A program made the position numbers and the translations under genes. A stretch of DNA of 48,281 nt from Deltaproteobacteria bacterium (GTDB lineage Bacteria; Desulfobacterota; Binatia; UBA1149; SPBQ01), in NCBI GenBank assembly GCA_029262375.1, contig JAJCZM010000015.1:1-48281 (forward strand). The letters are read 5' to 3'. The notes under the pieces were generated by a model. That model saw nothing but the letters and a program-made list of their open reading frames with translations. It did not search any database and had not been told where the DNA came from. Shown here in pieces: positions 39,923 through 48,281 of this stretch (the first letter of the stretch is position 1; every line of letters begins with the position of its first letter).

Positions 39923-41710
39923 ATGAACATATTCAAGCAGGCGATTCGGTTCGCACTGATCTGCGCAATTGCGAGCGTGTCGGCGAGCGAAGTTCGCGCA
40001 GCGACATGCGGTGACTTCGACAACAGCGGCGTGGTCTCGGCAACCGATTCACTCGGTGTACTCAGCACGGCGGTCGGCGCTAGCAGTTGCACACTCGAAG
40101 CATGCGACGTTGACGGCAACGGTCTCATTGCGGCGACCGATGCATTGGCTGTACTCGACTACGCCGTCGGGGGACCGACGGTGTTTCGTTGTCCGGGGGT
40201 CGCGTTGACGACATTGGATAGACTTCCGCGGGCTACCAGTCCCGTAGTAGCCGACGGTGCGGAATCTTCGTTTCTGTTCGGAGGAGAGTTGGGCAGCGCG
40301 GTTTCGCCGGGAATCCTACTCGGAGAGATGGACGATTCGACCTTCGACGAGAACAGCAGCATGGCGGCTTGTCAGATCGCATCGATGACGCGTACGACTC
40401 TGCGTGCAGCCGCCGAAGCTGACAAGGTGCTCTGTTACATCCAGAACGCGTTTGCGGATCTGGAACTTGACGGCATCGATATCTACGACGGCGATTATCA
40501 CACGTTCCAACTGAACTTGACCGACGCGATGCCGATGTACAACGAATACTTCAACGCGCCGGCGGTGGTGAGAATGCGATTCGATCGCAGCGGCGACTCG
40601 ATCAAGGAAGTCGAACTATTCACGTGCAACTACGCGTCCAGTGGACTTCGGCAAAACGAGTACATTCGCCAAACCATCGATGGATCGGGATTCGTGATGG
40701 TAGCTAAGGGCGTGTCGGAAGACGATTGGGGGGGCGGTCGGTTCGCGCACCAAATCCGAGTCGGTGCCGACCTCAACGCTCTGGGGCAACTCGTGGGCAC
40801 GAAAACGATCGCGACCAGTCACGGAAGCGAGTGGCTCGATGGTGCCAACTACGGTCAGACGACCGTTGCCCAAAGTGCGGTATTGGGTAGCGCCATCGAT
40901 TCCCTTGCCGTCGACGGATACGACGGTGGTCGTTACAGCGACGGGCAAAACAGTTGGGAATACACCAACCGGGTGACGGCGGTGGCCGAAACGTTGGACC
41001 TCAACGTCGCGGGTGAGGACTACGACGTCGAACGAATCGCCTTGGGAGACGGAGCGGCGAAACTCGGTATGAGCAACGCCACTGACTACACCTGGTCGTC
41101 GTATACCGAAGTGCAGGCGTGGGACGGTGACTCCACCGAGCTGGATTTCGAAGGGTCGAGCCAGTTCGTCGACGCTGTCATTGGTGCCGACCTCACCGAG
41201 ATGTCCGGTGTCCCGGAGATCTTCTTCAGCGCCAGTGAATCCTATGACTGCGACATTCGCCCCGAGGCCGTGATCGACGTCAACATGATGGATCTCAACG
41301 GTGCTTGTTCCCAGTTCGACGTGAGCCACGAATGGTTCGACTGCAACAACGCGATATACGGGGGCGGCGGCGATTGGGAACCCGAGCCGTGCGAAGGCCC
41401 GGATTGTACTTGTTGGGCAGCCGAATCATGCGGCGGACAAGCGCCGGCCGGTTGTTACTGTGACTGGGAGTGCGCGTGGTACGGTGACTGCTGCTACGAC
41501 GCCTGCGACATGTGTGGATCGTGCGACGATTCACCCTGTGTGGGCGACGAGTGCAACGCCGACGGAGTCGATCCAACGACGGCTGACAACGATCCAGCAT
41601 CCTCCGACGACACGGATGGCTATGGGTGCCTTGACCCGGCCTGTGCATGCGCTGCGACCGACAGCACGTGCATTGAAGAGTGTCGGACCGACGACTGCGA
41701 CAACCAGTGA
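39923..41710 (+). CDS. Secreted protein with two dockerin-like repeats and a somatomedin-B-like domain
   Basis: A 595-residue exported protein of unknown overall function. Signal peptide about 1-26. Two calcium-loop repeats of dockerin type follow: GDFDNSGVVSATDSLGVL (30-47) and CDVDGNGLIAATDALAVL (61-78). A long central region (about 95-490) is rich in strands and acidic residues and matches nothing I know. Near the C-terminus a Cys-dense segment (495-531) reads CGGQAPAGCYCDWECAWYGD then CC, with the spacing of somatomedin B domains. The tail has further CxC pairs. The frame is open 51 nt upstream, but the ATG at 39923 has AAGGGGGG and begins the signal peptide. Likely cell-surface or released; adhesion is a guess. 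Confidence 0.78.
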   Translation: MNIFKQAIRFALICAIASVSASEVRAATCGDFDNSGVVSATDSLGVLSTAVGASSCTLEACDVDGNGLIAATDALAVLDYAVGGPTVFRCPGVALTTLDRLPRATSPVVADGAESSFLFGGELGSAVSPGILLGEMDDSTFDENSSMAACQIASMTRTTLRAAAEADKVLCYIQNAFADLELDGIDIYDGDYHTFQLNLTDAMPMYNEYFNAPAVVRMRFDRSGDSIKEVELFTCNYASSGLRQNEYIRQTIDGSGFVMVAKGVSEDDWGGGRFAHQIRVGADLNALGQLVGTKTIATSHGSEWLDGANYGQTTVAQSAVLGSAIDSLAVDGYDGGRYSDGQNSWEYTNRVTAVAETLDLNVAGEDYDVERIALGDGAAKLGMSNATDYTWSSYTEVQAWDGDSTELDFEGSSQFVDAVIGADLTEMSGVPEIFFSASESYDCDIRPEAVIDVNMMDLNGACSQFDVSHEWFDCNNAIYGGGGDWEPEPCEGPDCTCWAAESCGGQAPAGCYCDWECAWYGDCCYDACDMCGSCDDSPCVGDECNADGVDPTTADNDPASSDDTDGYGCLDPACACAATDSTCIEECRTDDCDNQ

Positions 41711-41735
41711 TCTAATCGACGCATCAGTGCTGAAT

Positions 41736-41862
41736 CGGGTTTGCTCGGGCCGCGAACAGGCGGCTCGAAACCCGGCAGCTCATCTGGTGCTCAGACGAAT
41801 CTGCACGTCATGGCTGGCCGTTTCCCGGGCCGATCGTTTCCTAATCGTAGGAAGGGATCGGC
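41736..41862. other. Two hairpins in the gap before the WS/DGAT gene
   Basis: The 314-bp gap holds a bulged stem CGGGTT...AACCCG enclosing TCGGGCCGC/GCGGCTCGA (41736-41774), 25 nt after the upstream stop, and a second stem GCCGATC-TTCCT/AGGAA-GATCGGC (41829-41862). The first may end the upstream transcript, although no T-run follows. No gene is seen. Confidence 0.4.
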
Positions 41863-42024
41863 TCTGGGAGGCGGGCTCCGTCACGCAAGCATCCGAACGT
41901 AAGAAAGTGTTGCCCGACTGACTCTGTCGCTCTTGGTTCCGTATTGCCGATGTCGTAAGACTCAACCAAGAGTGTTGTGACTGTATCCGATCGCACGCCC
42001 GCGATCGCGCACACGGGAGTCAGT

Positions 42025-43500
42025 ATGTCGAGCAAGCGCCATCCGGCCAGTCGCATGGCCGCTACCGATGCCATGTTTTGGTACGCCGAATCGGCGATGC
42101 CGATCTTTCGCCCGATCATCGCCGGGCTGTATCTCCTCGACGGGCCCCTGACTCCTCGCGAACTCGATCATTGTGTACAACGCGCCATCGGCGCAGTTCC
42201 CCGCTTGCAGCAGCGCGTGCTCGAAATGCCGATGCACATCGGTCTTCCCGAGTGGGTTCACGACGAACATTTCGACGTCGCCTACCACGTACGACACGTG
42301 TCGCTTCCGAGCGGCGGTCGGAAGCGCGATCTCTTGGACCTTACTGCGGCGCTTTTCGCGACGCCGCTCGACCGTGAACGCCCGCTTTGGGAAGCCTACG
42401 GTATCGAAGGTCTCGAAGGTGGACGCACTGCGCTGTTCTGGAAGATGCACCACTCGATGGTAGACGGAGTCGGTTCGTTGGCCATCCTCAATGCGCTGTC
42501 GCAGCCGAAACCGGAGGTGGTACAAAGGCGAAACAACGTAGGGCCGAAATCGCGAACACACACGGTTCAACCGAGTGCGGCCGCACGACTCGCGCGGTTG
42601 GCCTCTCACAACGCTCGTGAATCTGCGAAGCTCGTGGTGCGCGCGGCGACGACTCCCTGGCAACTCATGCGACATCCCGTCGAGAGCGCGCAAGAGGCCA
42701 CGCGCGCGATCCGTGGACTGGGCGGGGCGTTGTCGGATTTGGCTGCGCCGGTGATCGACGATCCGATTGCGAGCAATAGTTGCGGGCTATCGCGACGCTT
42801 CGACATCTTCGATGTTCCCACTGCGCGACTGAAGGCGATCAAGGCGCCGCTGGGTGTCACGATCAACGACGTGGTACTCACCGCGTTGGCAGGCACGCTT
42901 GGCCGCTATCACCGGCATCGTCGAATTCATCTCGAGTCGTTGAACTGCATGGTGCCGATCAATCTACGCAGTGCGAAAGACGCAGGCGCGTTGGGAAACC
43001 AGGTCGGCACGCTCACGATTTCGTTGCCGGTTGCTGAGAAGAATGCGCGCAAGCGCCTCGAACGCATTATCGAACAGACCCGCGCCGCAAAGGCCGACCA
43101 TCGCGGCGAGAACTACCCGTTGCTTGCAGAAACGGCGGCGATGGTTCCGGGCTTCCTGCTGCGGTGGGTGGCGAAACAGAGCCTCGGCAAGATCAATGTC
43201 GCTTGTACGAACGTGCCCGGCATGACCGAAACGCGCTACATGGCAGGTGCGCGGGTAGACGCGATCCATCCGTTCGCGAGCGTTGTAGAAGGCACGCCCT
43301 TGGTCATGGCGCTGCTTTCGTACGACGGGACATTTCACATCGGGATCGATACCGACCCGGAAGCGATTCCGGATCCGCATCGGATTGCAGAGTTGTTTGA
43401 AGATAGCCTCGACGAACTCGAAGGACTCAGTCGCCGGCCTGTTCGTCGACGTACCGACACGCCTTCACCAACGCAGGAACGAAACGCCCCGCCGAACTAA
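42025..43500 (+). CDS. Wax ester synthase/diacylglycerol acyltransferase (WS/DGAT)
   Basis: A 491-residue acyltransferase that makes wax esters or triacylglycerols from acyl-CoA and a fatty alcohol or diacylglycerol, usually at the inner membrane or lipid bodies. The catalytic HHxxxDG is MHHSMVDGVG (His142, His143, Asp147). Family landmarks are PLDRERPLWE, a VPINLRS segment, NQVGT and the closing NVPG. The frame is open to a GTG at 41977, but the ATG at 42025 has GGGAG 5 nt upstream and gives the usual N-terminus with DAMFWYAES. Its last 74 bp overlap the convergent alpha/beta hydrolase gene. Suggests storage-lipid formation. Confidence 0.93.
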   Translation: MSSKRHPASRMAATDAMFWYAESAMPIFRPIIAGLYLLDGPLTPRELDHCVQRAIGAVPRLQQRVLEMPMHIGLPEWVHDEHFDVAYHVRHVSLPSGGRKRDLLDLTAALFATPLDRERPLWEAYGIEGLEGGRTALFWKMHHSMVDGVGSLAILNALSQPKPEVVQRRNNVGPKSRTHTVQPSAAARLARLASHNARESAKLVVRAATTPWQLMRHPVESAQEATRAIRGLGGALSDLAAPVIDDPIASNSCGLSRRFDIFDVPTARLKAIKAPLGVTINDVVLTALAGTLGRYHRHRRIHLESLNCMVPINLRSAKDAGALGNQVGTLTISLPVAEKNARKRLERIIEQTRAAKADHRGENYPLLAETAAMVPGFLLRWVAKQSLGKINVACTNVPGMTETRYMAGARVDAIHPFASVVEGTPLVMALLSYDGTFHIGIDTDPEAIPDPHRIAELFEDSLDELEGLSRRPVRRRTDTPSPTQERNAPPN

Positions 43501-44344
43501 CACAGGCCAAGTGATCGCCCGGCACCTTGAAGATCTTTGCGTTGGGGATGGACTCCGCGAGCTGTAGTTGTCGCTTCGGCGACACCAGCTGATCCTTGGT
43601 CGTGATGACGACGCCCGTTGGGATGTCGATATTGGTCGCCCAATCTCGCGACGAAAACCGAATCGTGGCCCTCGCGGCCTGCATCAACGTCGCCGGGTCG
43701 GAACCTGCCATTTCGGCGATTGCACGGTCACGCCGCTCGCCCTCCGGAAGGCCGCGCGTCATGCCGTCGGTAATCCGGTTCAAAAAGAACTTCGGTGCAA
43801 GCCGAGCGGTGACGACGATGCCGGGCCATACCGCGGTGGCAAGACCGCGTGCTTCCGGCCGTACGAAGTGGTTCGCCGTCGCGCACAAGACCAGGCCGCG
43901 CACACGATCTGGATGCCTGCTCCAACACAGTTTCGCGATCGGGCCGCCCATCGAGTAGCCGACGGCGATCATCGACTCGACATCGAGATGGTCGGCAATC
44001 GCGACCGCATCGTCGGCGCAGTCCGCCAGTCGAAAATGATGTGTTCGAATACCGCGACCGTGACCGCGATGATCGACGACGATGACGCGAAAATACTTGG
44101 CCAACGCGCCGAGCGATGTGAACCAGTTCAGACGTCCGGTCGCAGCCAAGCCGTGCAGCAGGACCAACGTCGGAGCATCTTCGGTCGGGCCCTCGACCTC
44201 GCGAACGGAGGTGCGGCCGCGACCCGGTAGATCGACCTCTAGATCCCGCCACGCAACGGGAGGATTGCCGGCCAACGCCATCCAATAGTCGGGCTCGACC
44301 GTGGCTGTTTCAGCAATCGAGATGGATTCCCTCGCCGTATGCAT
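43427..44344 (-). CDS. Alpha/beta hydrolase
   Basis: A 305-residue alpha/beta-fold hydrolase. The oxyanion region LLHGLAATG (about 62-70), nucleophile elbow GYSMGG (Ser131), acid TTKDQLV (Asp251) and base PGDHLACV (His278) form a complete triad. No signal peptide is clear. Substrate is unknown; esterase or lipase-like activity is plausible. Its coding end overlaps the end of the WS/DGAT gene by 74 bp on the opposite strand. A lipid-turnover partnership with the acyltransferase is suggested by position, but convergent genes are not co-transcribed. Confidence 0.9.
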   Translation of the reverse strand: MHTARESISIAETATVEPDYWMALAGNPPVAWRDLEVDLPGRGRTSVREVEGPTEDAPTLVLLHGLAATGRLNWFTSLGALAKYFRVIVVDHRGHGRGIRTHHFRLADCADDAVAIADHLDVESMIAVGYSMGGPIAKLCWSRHPDRVRGLVLCATANHFVRPEARGLATAVWPGIVVTARLAPKFFLNRITDGMTRGLPEGERRDRAIAEMAGSDPATLMQAARATIRFSSRDWATNIDIPTGVVITTKDQLVSPKRQLQLAESIPNAKIFKVPGDHLACVSSAGRFVPALVKACRYVDEQAGD

Positions 44345-44448
44345 CTGTCTCCAATGTCTCTACCCGTGTTTTAAGCACGCTTCGTGCCATTTGGACGAGG
44401 ACTTCAGCGTAGCAAAAACACCGAGAAAATGAGCATGGGCGGCGATAG

Positions 44449-44497
44449 CCGTTCGCAGAAATGGGAATAATCGTGACGTGAAATCCCGAAGTCGGTT
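44449..44497 (-). repeat. 49-bp repeated element, copy A (after GH8 gene)
   Basis: Matches copy B (46698-46746) at 41 of 49 positions without gaps, with a long exact block CGTGAAATCCCGAA. It starts 17 nt after the GH8 stop codon on the minus strand. Potential stems CCGTT/AATGG and TGGGA/TCCCG are kept by G-T pairs where copy B has G-C pairs. Confidence 0.8.
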
Positions 44498-44513
44498 TGC
44501 CGTTGCGACCGTC

Positions 44514-46547
44514 CTACGGATCGCTTTTGTCTTTGAACTGCGCGCTGTCGTTCTTAATGAACTCGGCGGAGTAACTCGCGCCGAAGCATGCGCCCGAAGC
44601 GGCGTGCAGTTGGACGGTGATGGTCGCCGATTCGAGGAAGCCCAGGTTCGCGACCCCGAGGTTCGACCCTTTCCCTTTGACCAGCACTTTGGCTTTGCCT
44701 TCGGCGCCCGGGCGAAGTTTGAGCGATGTCAGTCCGTCGGGTGCGCCGCTGGAGTTCTTGTACTTGAATCCCTTCGCGCCGAGATTGGTCCAGTCGGTTG
44801 CCCCCGCGGGGACGAGTCGACTCATCACGATTGATGTCGTCGCGCCGTTCGTGTCGTAGACACACAGCCGATAGTCGTCGGCGACGGTAGGCACACCGAA
44901 GGCGCTGACCAGCACTTCCGGGCCGCCTCTCCATTTCCAGCTCAGCGAATCCGACGCACCGTTGTCCTTCAAGCGCACGGAAGACTTGCGCTCGACCAAC
45001 GGTGTGAGGCAGCTGGGATCAGGATCAACGATGCCGACGCATGTTCCGGCGCCGTCGCATTCGTCGATCGCGCTGCACGATTCGTCATCGTCGCAGGTCG
45101 ATCCGGTAGCCTCGTATTGGCATGCAGCGTCGCAGCAATCGCCGACGGCGACGTTTCCGTCGTCGCACTGTTCACCGGCCGTTACGACGGCGTTCCCGCA
45201 AGCCGTGTTTGTGCAGTTGGTGTCGCAACCATCGCCGTCGATTGCGTTCCCATCGTCGCATTCTTCACCGGGACCGACGCTCGCGTCGCCGCAGATCGTT
45301 GCGCTCGGCGGCCACCAATTTCCGGACATCGTCATCATCGCGAGCAGCTTGAGCGTGTTCTCGTAGTAGCCCTCGGCGGCGAGCGGCGTGGCGTCGATGA
45401 GGTCCCAGAGGTCATTGAGCCAAGTTTGGTTCGTCGCGTCGACCGTTGCGCCGGCACCGAGCGGTGCAACGAAGGCCATCGAGAGATAGTTGGAACCGGA
45501 AACCGGCGACCCCGCTAGCGTGTATCCCGCGCGGATGTCCGATGGCGAGTCCGCAGTCTCGGCGCGAATCCATGCGTTGATCGCGTCGACCGCCGTTTTT
45601 GCGCGGGCGTCGCCCGAGACGAGATAGTCGGTCGTGATGCGCCAAGGGTCGCGGCAGGCGTTGTACGAATAGCGACCGTCGTTGGGGCCTTCCAGGAATC
45701 CGGGGTCGGCGGGTGCCGGTGAAGTGAGGGGGTTCTTCACGAAATCGGGAAGTAGTCCGGTCGCCGCGCTGTAGTTGGTCTGGATCGCGTCGATGATGTC
45801 ATAGCTTTCGTCGAGCAGGCCGTTCCAGTCGCTATCGCCGCTCGCGGCCTCGAAGCTACGATAGTGATCCATCATGAAGTCGGACGTTCGGGTAGCCGTG
45901 TAGAACGATCCGCTCGCCGGCGTGACCCAATCGCCGAGTGTGACGTAGCGCGAGGTCGTATCGAGTTCGCCGTCCTTTATATCCGTGATCATTGACAGCG
46001 CCTCGGCCATGTAGTCGATCGTTCCCGCGCTACCCCATTGCCGGTCCGCGAGCAGGAGCGCGAACGCGATATCGAGATCGCCGTCCGATGCGCTGTCGTT
46101 TCCCTGCGCGTCGTTGCACGACGTGTTCTGGTACCACGACATCAGGTTGCTGTGAGTAGCGGTGGGGTGATCACGAAAGTACGCGTGCATGCCGTCGAAG
46201 ATAGTCTGAGCCGCTGGATCGTGCCCGGCCATGATGGCAGTGATGATCATACCGTAGCCGTGAGCTTCCGAGACGGTCAGGTTACCCGCCTGGGTATTGC
46301 TCAGGACGAGGTAACGACCCGAACCGCATTGTTGCGATAGATAGGCGGCCTTCCATTCGTCGTAGAAATCGCGCACCGCTTGATCCAATACGGCCTGGCC
46401 GACGTGGTTCGGGAGGATCGTTCCAGCGGGGTACGCAAACGAATGCGAACCGAACGGGACGTTGGCCGTGCGTGCCGACGAAGGCGCGAGGGCGACGAAG
46501 GCAAACGCTGCCACGGCGATGGCGAGACGCATTAGAGGTCGGTTCAT
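44514..46547 (-). CDS. Secreted glycoside hydrolase family 8 enzyme with DUF4215 repeats and C-terminal beta domain
   Basis: An exported 677-residue protein. Signal peptide about 1-28. A GH8 catalytic domain (about 30-410) shows TVSEAHGYGMIIT with candidate acid Glu94, SDGDLDIAFALLLAD (Asp155-Asp159) and YNACRDPWRI. GH8 enzymes cleave beta-1,4 glucans such as cellulose or chitosan, or xylan. Cysteine-rich DUF4215-type units follow (CGDASVGPGEECDDGN and CGNAVVTAGEQCDDGN). The C-terminal domain (about 520-677) has KGFKY and KVLVKGKG and matches the N-terminal beta domain of the copper monooxygenase-like proteins 1 and 2. Start is taken as the ATG at 46547, 51 nt inside the longest frame, because it begins the signal peptide. 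Confidence 0.87.
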   Translation of the reverse strand: MNRPLMRLAIAVAAFAFVALAPSSARTANVPFGSHSFAYPAGTILPNHVGQAVLDQAVRDFYDEWKAAYLSQQCGSGRYLVLSNTQAGNLTVSEAHGYGMIITAIMAGHDPAAQTIFDGMHAYFRDHPTATHSNLMSWYQNTSCNDAQGNDSASDGDLDIAFALLLADRQWGSAGTIDYMAEALSMITDIKDGELDTTSRYVTLGDWVTPASGSFYTATRTSDFMMDHYRSFEAASGDSDWNGLLDESYDIIDAIQTNYSAATGLLPDFVKNPLTSPAPADPGFLEGPNDGRYSYNACRDPWRITTDYLVSGDARAKTAVDAINAWIRAETADSPSDIRAGYTLAGSPVSGSNYLSMAFVAPLGAGATVDATNQTWLNDLWDLIDATPLAAEGYYENTLKLLAMMTMSGNWWPPSATICGDASVGPGEECDDGNAIDGDGCDTNCTNTACGNAVVTAGEQCDDGNVAVGDCCDAACQYEATGSTCDDDESCSAIDECDGAGTCVGIVDPDPSCLTPLVERKSSVRLKDNGASDSLSWKWRGGPEVLVSAFGVPTVADDYRLCVYDTNGATTSIVMSRLVPAGATDWTNLGAKGFKYKNSSGAPDGLTSLKLRPGAEGKAKVLVKGKGSNLGVANLGFLESATITVQLHAASGACFGASYSAEFIKNDSAQFKDKSDP

Positions 46548-46697
46548 GTAGGTGGCGCTCCCGCCAGCGAACGTGCGCGAACGGCGGCCCAGACGCAAGA
46601 AGGCGGCAGTAGCTTTGCCTTACCTCTCTTCGTTACCATTCGATCGATGTGGCGCCGGGTCGCAGTTGGGCGTCGCCAGAAAAAGCCACGCCGCGAG

Positions 46698-46746
46698 CCG
46701 TTCGCGAAAACGGGACTGGTCGTGGCGTGAAATCCCGAACTCGGTT
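46698..46746 (-). repeat. 49-bp repeated element, copy B (between two secreted-protein genes)
   Basis: Second copy of the element at 44449-44497, starting 24 nt after the stop of the dockerin-like gene at 46771. Stems CCGTT/AACGG and CGGGA/TCCCG are fully paired here. Its position after a stop codon matches copy A, which suggests a terminator or 3' UTR element. Confidence 0.8.
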
Positions 46747-46770
46747 CCGCCTGCGCTAGGGGCGAGGTCT

Positions 46771-47394
46771 TTACGGGCAGCCTGCGCAGTCCAGCGTTAC
46801 GCTGAGCCCAACTGCTGCGCTGAGCACGAGTAGTGCATCGGACGCGGCCGTCGAGCCGGAGCCGTCGACGTCGCACGAGCATGCCGGTGTGCAGACATCC
46901 AACCCCACCGCGGCTCGCAGGACGAACAAGGCATCCGATGCAGTGGGCCCGCCGGTGTTGCCGCTAACCGGTGTGCCGCAGGTGGGTGTTTCGGAGAGGT
47001 CGATGGCTACGATCTCTCCGCGGTTCATGATCGTCCTCCCTGTCTGCTCCACATCATCGACATAGAAGACGATCTGGTCGCCGACACGTGCGGTCCCGGA
47101 CGTTCGAGCTGCTTGCGGCGCAACCGGACGTTCGAGTTTGGCGCGCAATACGAACGTGTCGCCTTGCGCCGCTAGGACGTCCTGATCGAGCACTTCAGTA
47201 TCACGTCGCAGTTCGACGACGAACGGGCCCGATCCGGCGTCCGGCGCAATCGTTCCGTGATACACGGCGTCGGGCTCGGGTAGCGGCGTGCTCTCGGCAG
47301 CTGTTGCGACCAACGTGCCCGCGCACGCGAGTAGGCCGGCGGCGATCGCGCGCGCGCCGCTGCCGCGAGAACGTACTCGGGTGCGCCTGATCAT
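46771..47394 (-). CDS. Secreted protein with dockerin-like repeats
   Basis: A 207-residue exported protein. Signal peptide about 1-33. The middle has a beta-rich domain including VGDQIVFYVDDVEQTGRTI. The C-terminus carries two dockerin-like units: GNTGGPTASDALFVLRAAVG and CDVDGSGSTAASDALLVLSA. The first has lost part of its calcium loop. Relatives of this build anchor or cluster extracellular proteins, but no cohesin partner is seen here. Its ATG overlaps the stop of the upstream gene (ATGA), so the two are translationally coupled and probably work together. Confidence 0.76.
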   Translation of the reverse strand: MIRRTRVRSRGSGARAIAAGLLACAGTLVATAAESTPLPEPDAVYHGTIAPDAGSGPFVVELRRDTEVLDQDVLAAQGDTFVLRAKLERPVAPQAARTSGTARVGDQIVFYVDDVEQTGRTIMNRGEIVAIDLSETPTCGTPVSGNTGGPTASDALFVLRAAVGLDVCTPACSCDVDGSGSTAASDALLVLSAAVGLSVTLDCAGCP

Positions 47395-48281
47395 TCTTCA
47401 GGCCCCATGAGCTCGTACGTCCATTCGACGCGGCATTCGAAGTTACTGCTGTGATCGAATGCGGCTGTGATTCGACGGATGGTTCCAATGGGTTCGTCGA
47501 GTTCGTCGAGAAAACCATCTGCGCTACCCATGTCGGTTTTCGGTCGGTCTTCGCCGCCGAATTGGCAGGGTGGGCTTACGTTGCGATGTGCACAGGTGTG
47601 CAGTGCGATGATGTCACCGCGGAACGAGTCGTTGCGCCGGTAGCCGGATGTAACGGAGGTGCTCCCTACGCTTCCCGAATCGAATCCCTCTGACGCTACG
47701 CTGAAGTCGAGCGTCAAGTCGTCGGCGGCTGGAACAGAGTCCGGTGGGATTTCGAACACACCTTCGAAACGTACGTTTCGCGTCACTACTGGAGTGAACT
47801 CGAGCTGAACCCGCTTCTCGAAGATCATCAGATCGTCGTCGATTCTCGGCGGTACGCATTCGACCACTTGGCGAGAGAAGGGCGAGACGGTCTCCAGGAC
47901 TAACGGCAAGCCATCGGGGTTAAACTGCGTGTGGATCTTCACCCACGTCCGTTGCGTCAGCGGTGTGATGACGACCGCGTCGACGAGAATTGTCGCGGAA
48001 CTGCTCTGTCCATCCGCTGAGACAGAAACGGTTAGCTCATGCTCGCCGGCTTCTTCCAGTGTGAACGGGATCGCGACCGTTCGCTCCTCGGTGATGAATC
48101 CGCCCGGTGCTGCGGTTGGGGTGTCGAATACGAACGACTCCGTTACTTCCTCGCGATTCGATGCGAGCGTTACGTCGAAGGGAGGCTCCCCGCCCTCGAT
48201 GGAAACGGTGACCATGCCATCTTCGCCAACCTCGAGCAGCGATGGTGCGCTAGTGAAGTTCGCCTCGAGCCCCGATACGCG
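47391..48281 (-). CDS. Secreted or surface protein, N-terminus outside window (partial)
   Basis: The C-terminal 296 residues of a protein whose frame is open to the right edge. The visible part begins with an Ig-like beta-sandwich pattern (ANFTSAPSLLEVGEDGMVTV, then EEAGEHELTVSVSADG), followed by a second beta-rich region with a few cysteines (TCAHRNVSPPCQFGG). No catalytic motif is recognised. It is most likely a multi-domain extracellular protein. Its stop overlaps the start of the dockerin-like gene. An internal ATG at 48215 is possible but unlikely, since it would split the first Ig-like domain. Confidence 0.7.
   Translation of the reverse strand, partial: RVSGLEANFTSAPSLLEVGEDGMVTVSIEGGEPPFDVTLASNREEVTESFVFDTPTAAPGGFITEERTVAIPFTLEEAGEHELTVSVSADGQSSSATILVDAVVITPLTQRTWVKIHTQFNPDGLPLVLETVSPFSRQVVECVPPRIDDDLMIFEKRVQLEFTPVVTRNVRFEGVFEIPPDSVPAADDLTLDFSVASEGFDSGSVGSTSVTSGYRRNDSFRGDIIALHTCAHRNVSPPCQFGGEDRPKTDMGSADGFLDELDEPIGTIRRITAAFDHSSNFECRVEWTYELMGPEE

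Noticed and set aside
39622..40014. A 130-codon open frame overlapping the leader and start of the 39923 gene
   Set aside because: No domain, no convincing ribosome binding site and Arg/Cys-rich low-quality composition. It overlaps the signal peptide of a well-supported gene in another frame.

Overview
The window looks like a chromosomal segment of a GC-rich, uncultured Gram-negative bacterium of the old deltaproteobacterial breadth (Myxococcota-like or Binatota-like). This placement is an inference. It rests on DksA, HspQ and PpiD, an aa3-type cytochrome oxidase operon, a WS/DGAT acyltransferase, and many secreted proteins with DUF4215 (CGNG..ELGEECDDGN) and dockerin-like repeats. The phylum cannot be fixed from the sequence alone.

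Layout. 1-4.2 kb: the end of a phage-like element, with a terminase large subunit cut by the left edge, a DUF3489-DUF2924-large serine recombinase cassette behind a highly structured leader, and a palindrome-rich stretch that abuts the 3' end of a tRNA-Ala gene. 4.2-18.6 kb: housekeeping genes, namely dksA, larC, a ribbon-helix-helix antitoxin-like gene, the bioF-bioA-bioD operon with a BirA-like operator, radA, a cyclophilin, hspQ, a secreted PLC-like protein, ppiD, trxA, tRNA-Leu, a HEAT-repeat protein and a DUF3108 protein. 18.7-22.8 kb: a cytochrome c oxidase operon in the order I-III-IV-two small membrane proteins-II, followed by a TetR-type regulator.

23.8-34.3 kb is the most unusual part. 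A secreted quinoprotein-type propeller precedes three large secreted proteins that carry the full copper ligand set of PHM/DBH-type (copper type II) monooxygenases: HH, H, HxH and a C-terminal EDEM methionine. Each is fused to a cytochrome-like domain with a CX4CH or CX5CH motif instead of CX2CH. A convergent fourth protein carries the same cytochrome-like domain. Several apparently undescribed domains are shared among these proteins and with a GH8 glycosidase and the PLC-like protein elsewhere in the window. I read this as an extracytoplasmic oxidation module: hydroxylation by dicopper enzymes, alcohol oxidation by the propeller and electron transfer through fused heme domains. That functional chain is inference.

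34.6-39.3 kb: tRNA-Thr, a methyltransferase, and a four-gene minus-strand operon with a CxC thioredoxin-like membrane protein, a histidine kinase with a histidine-rich membrane sensor, a tandem receiver protein and a DHp-receiver protein lacking an ATPase domain. 39.3-48.3 kb: a dockerin/somatomedin-B-like secreted protein, a WS/DGAT acyltransferase overlapping a convergent alpha/beta hydrolase, a GH8 glycosidase and two further secreted proteins, the last cut by the right edge. Two copies of a 49-bp element lie just downstream of the stop codons of two of these genes.

No rRNA, CRISPR array, insertion sequence or replication origin was seen. All calls come from reading the sequence and translations by eye; no database was searched.
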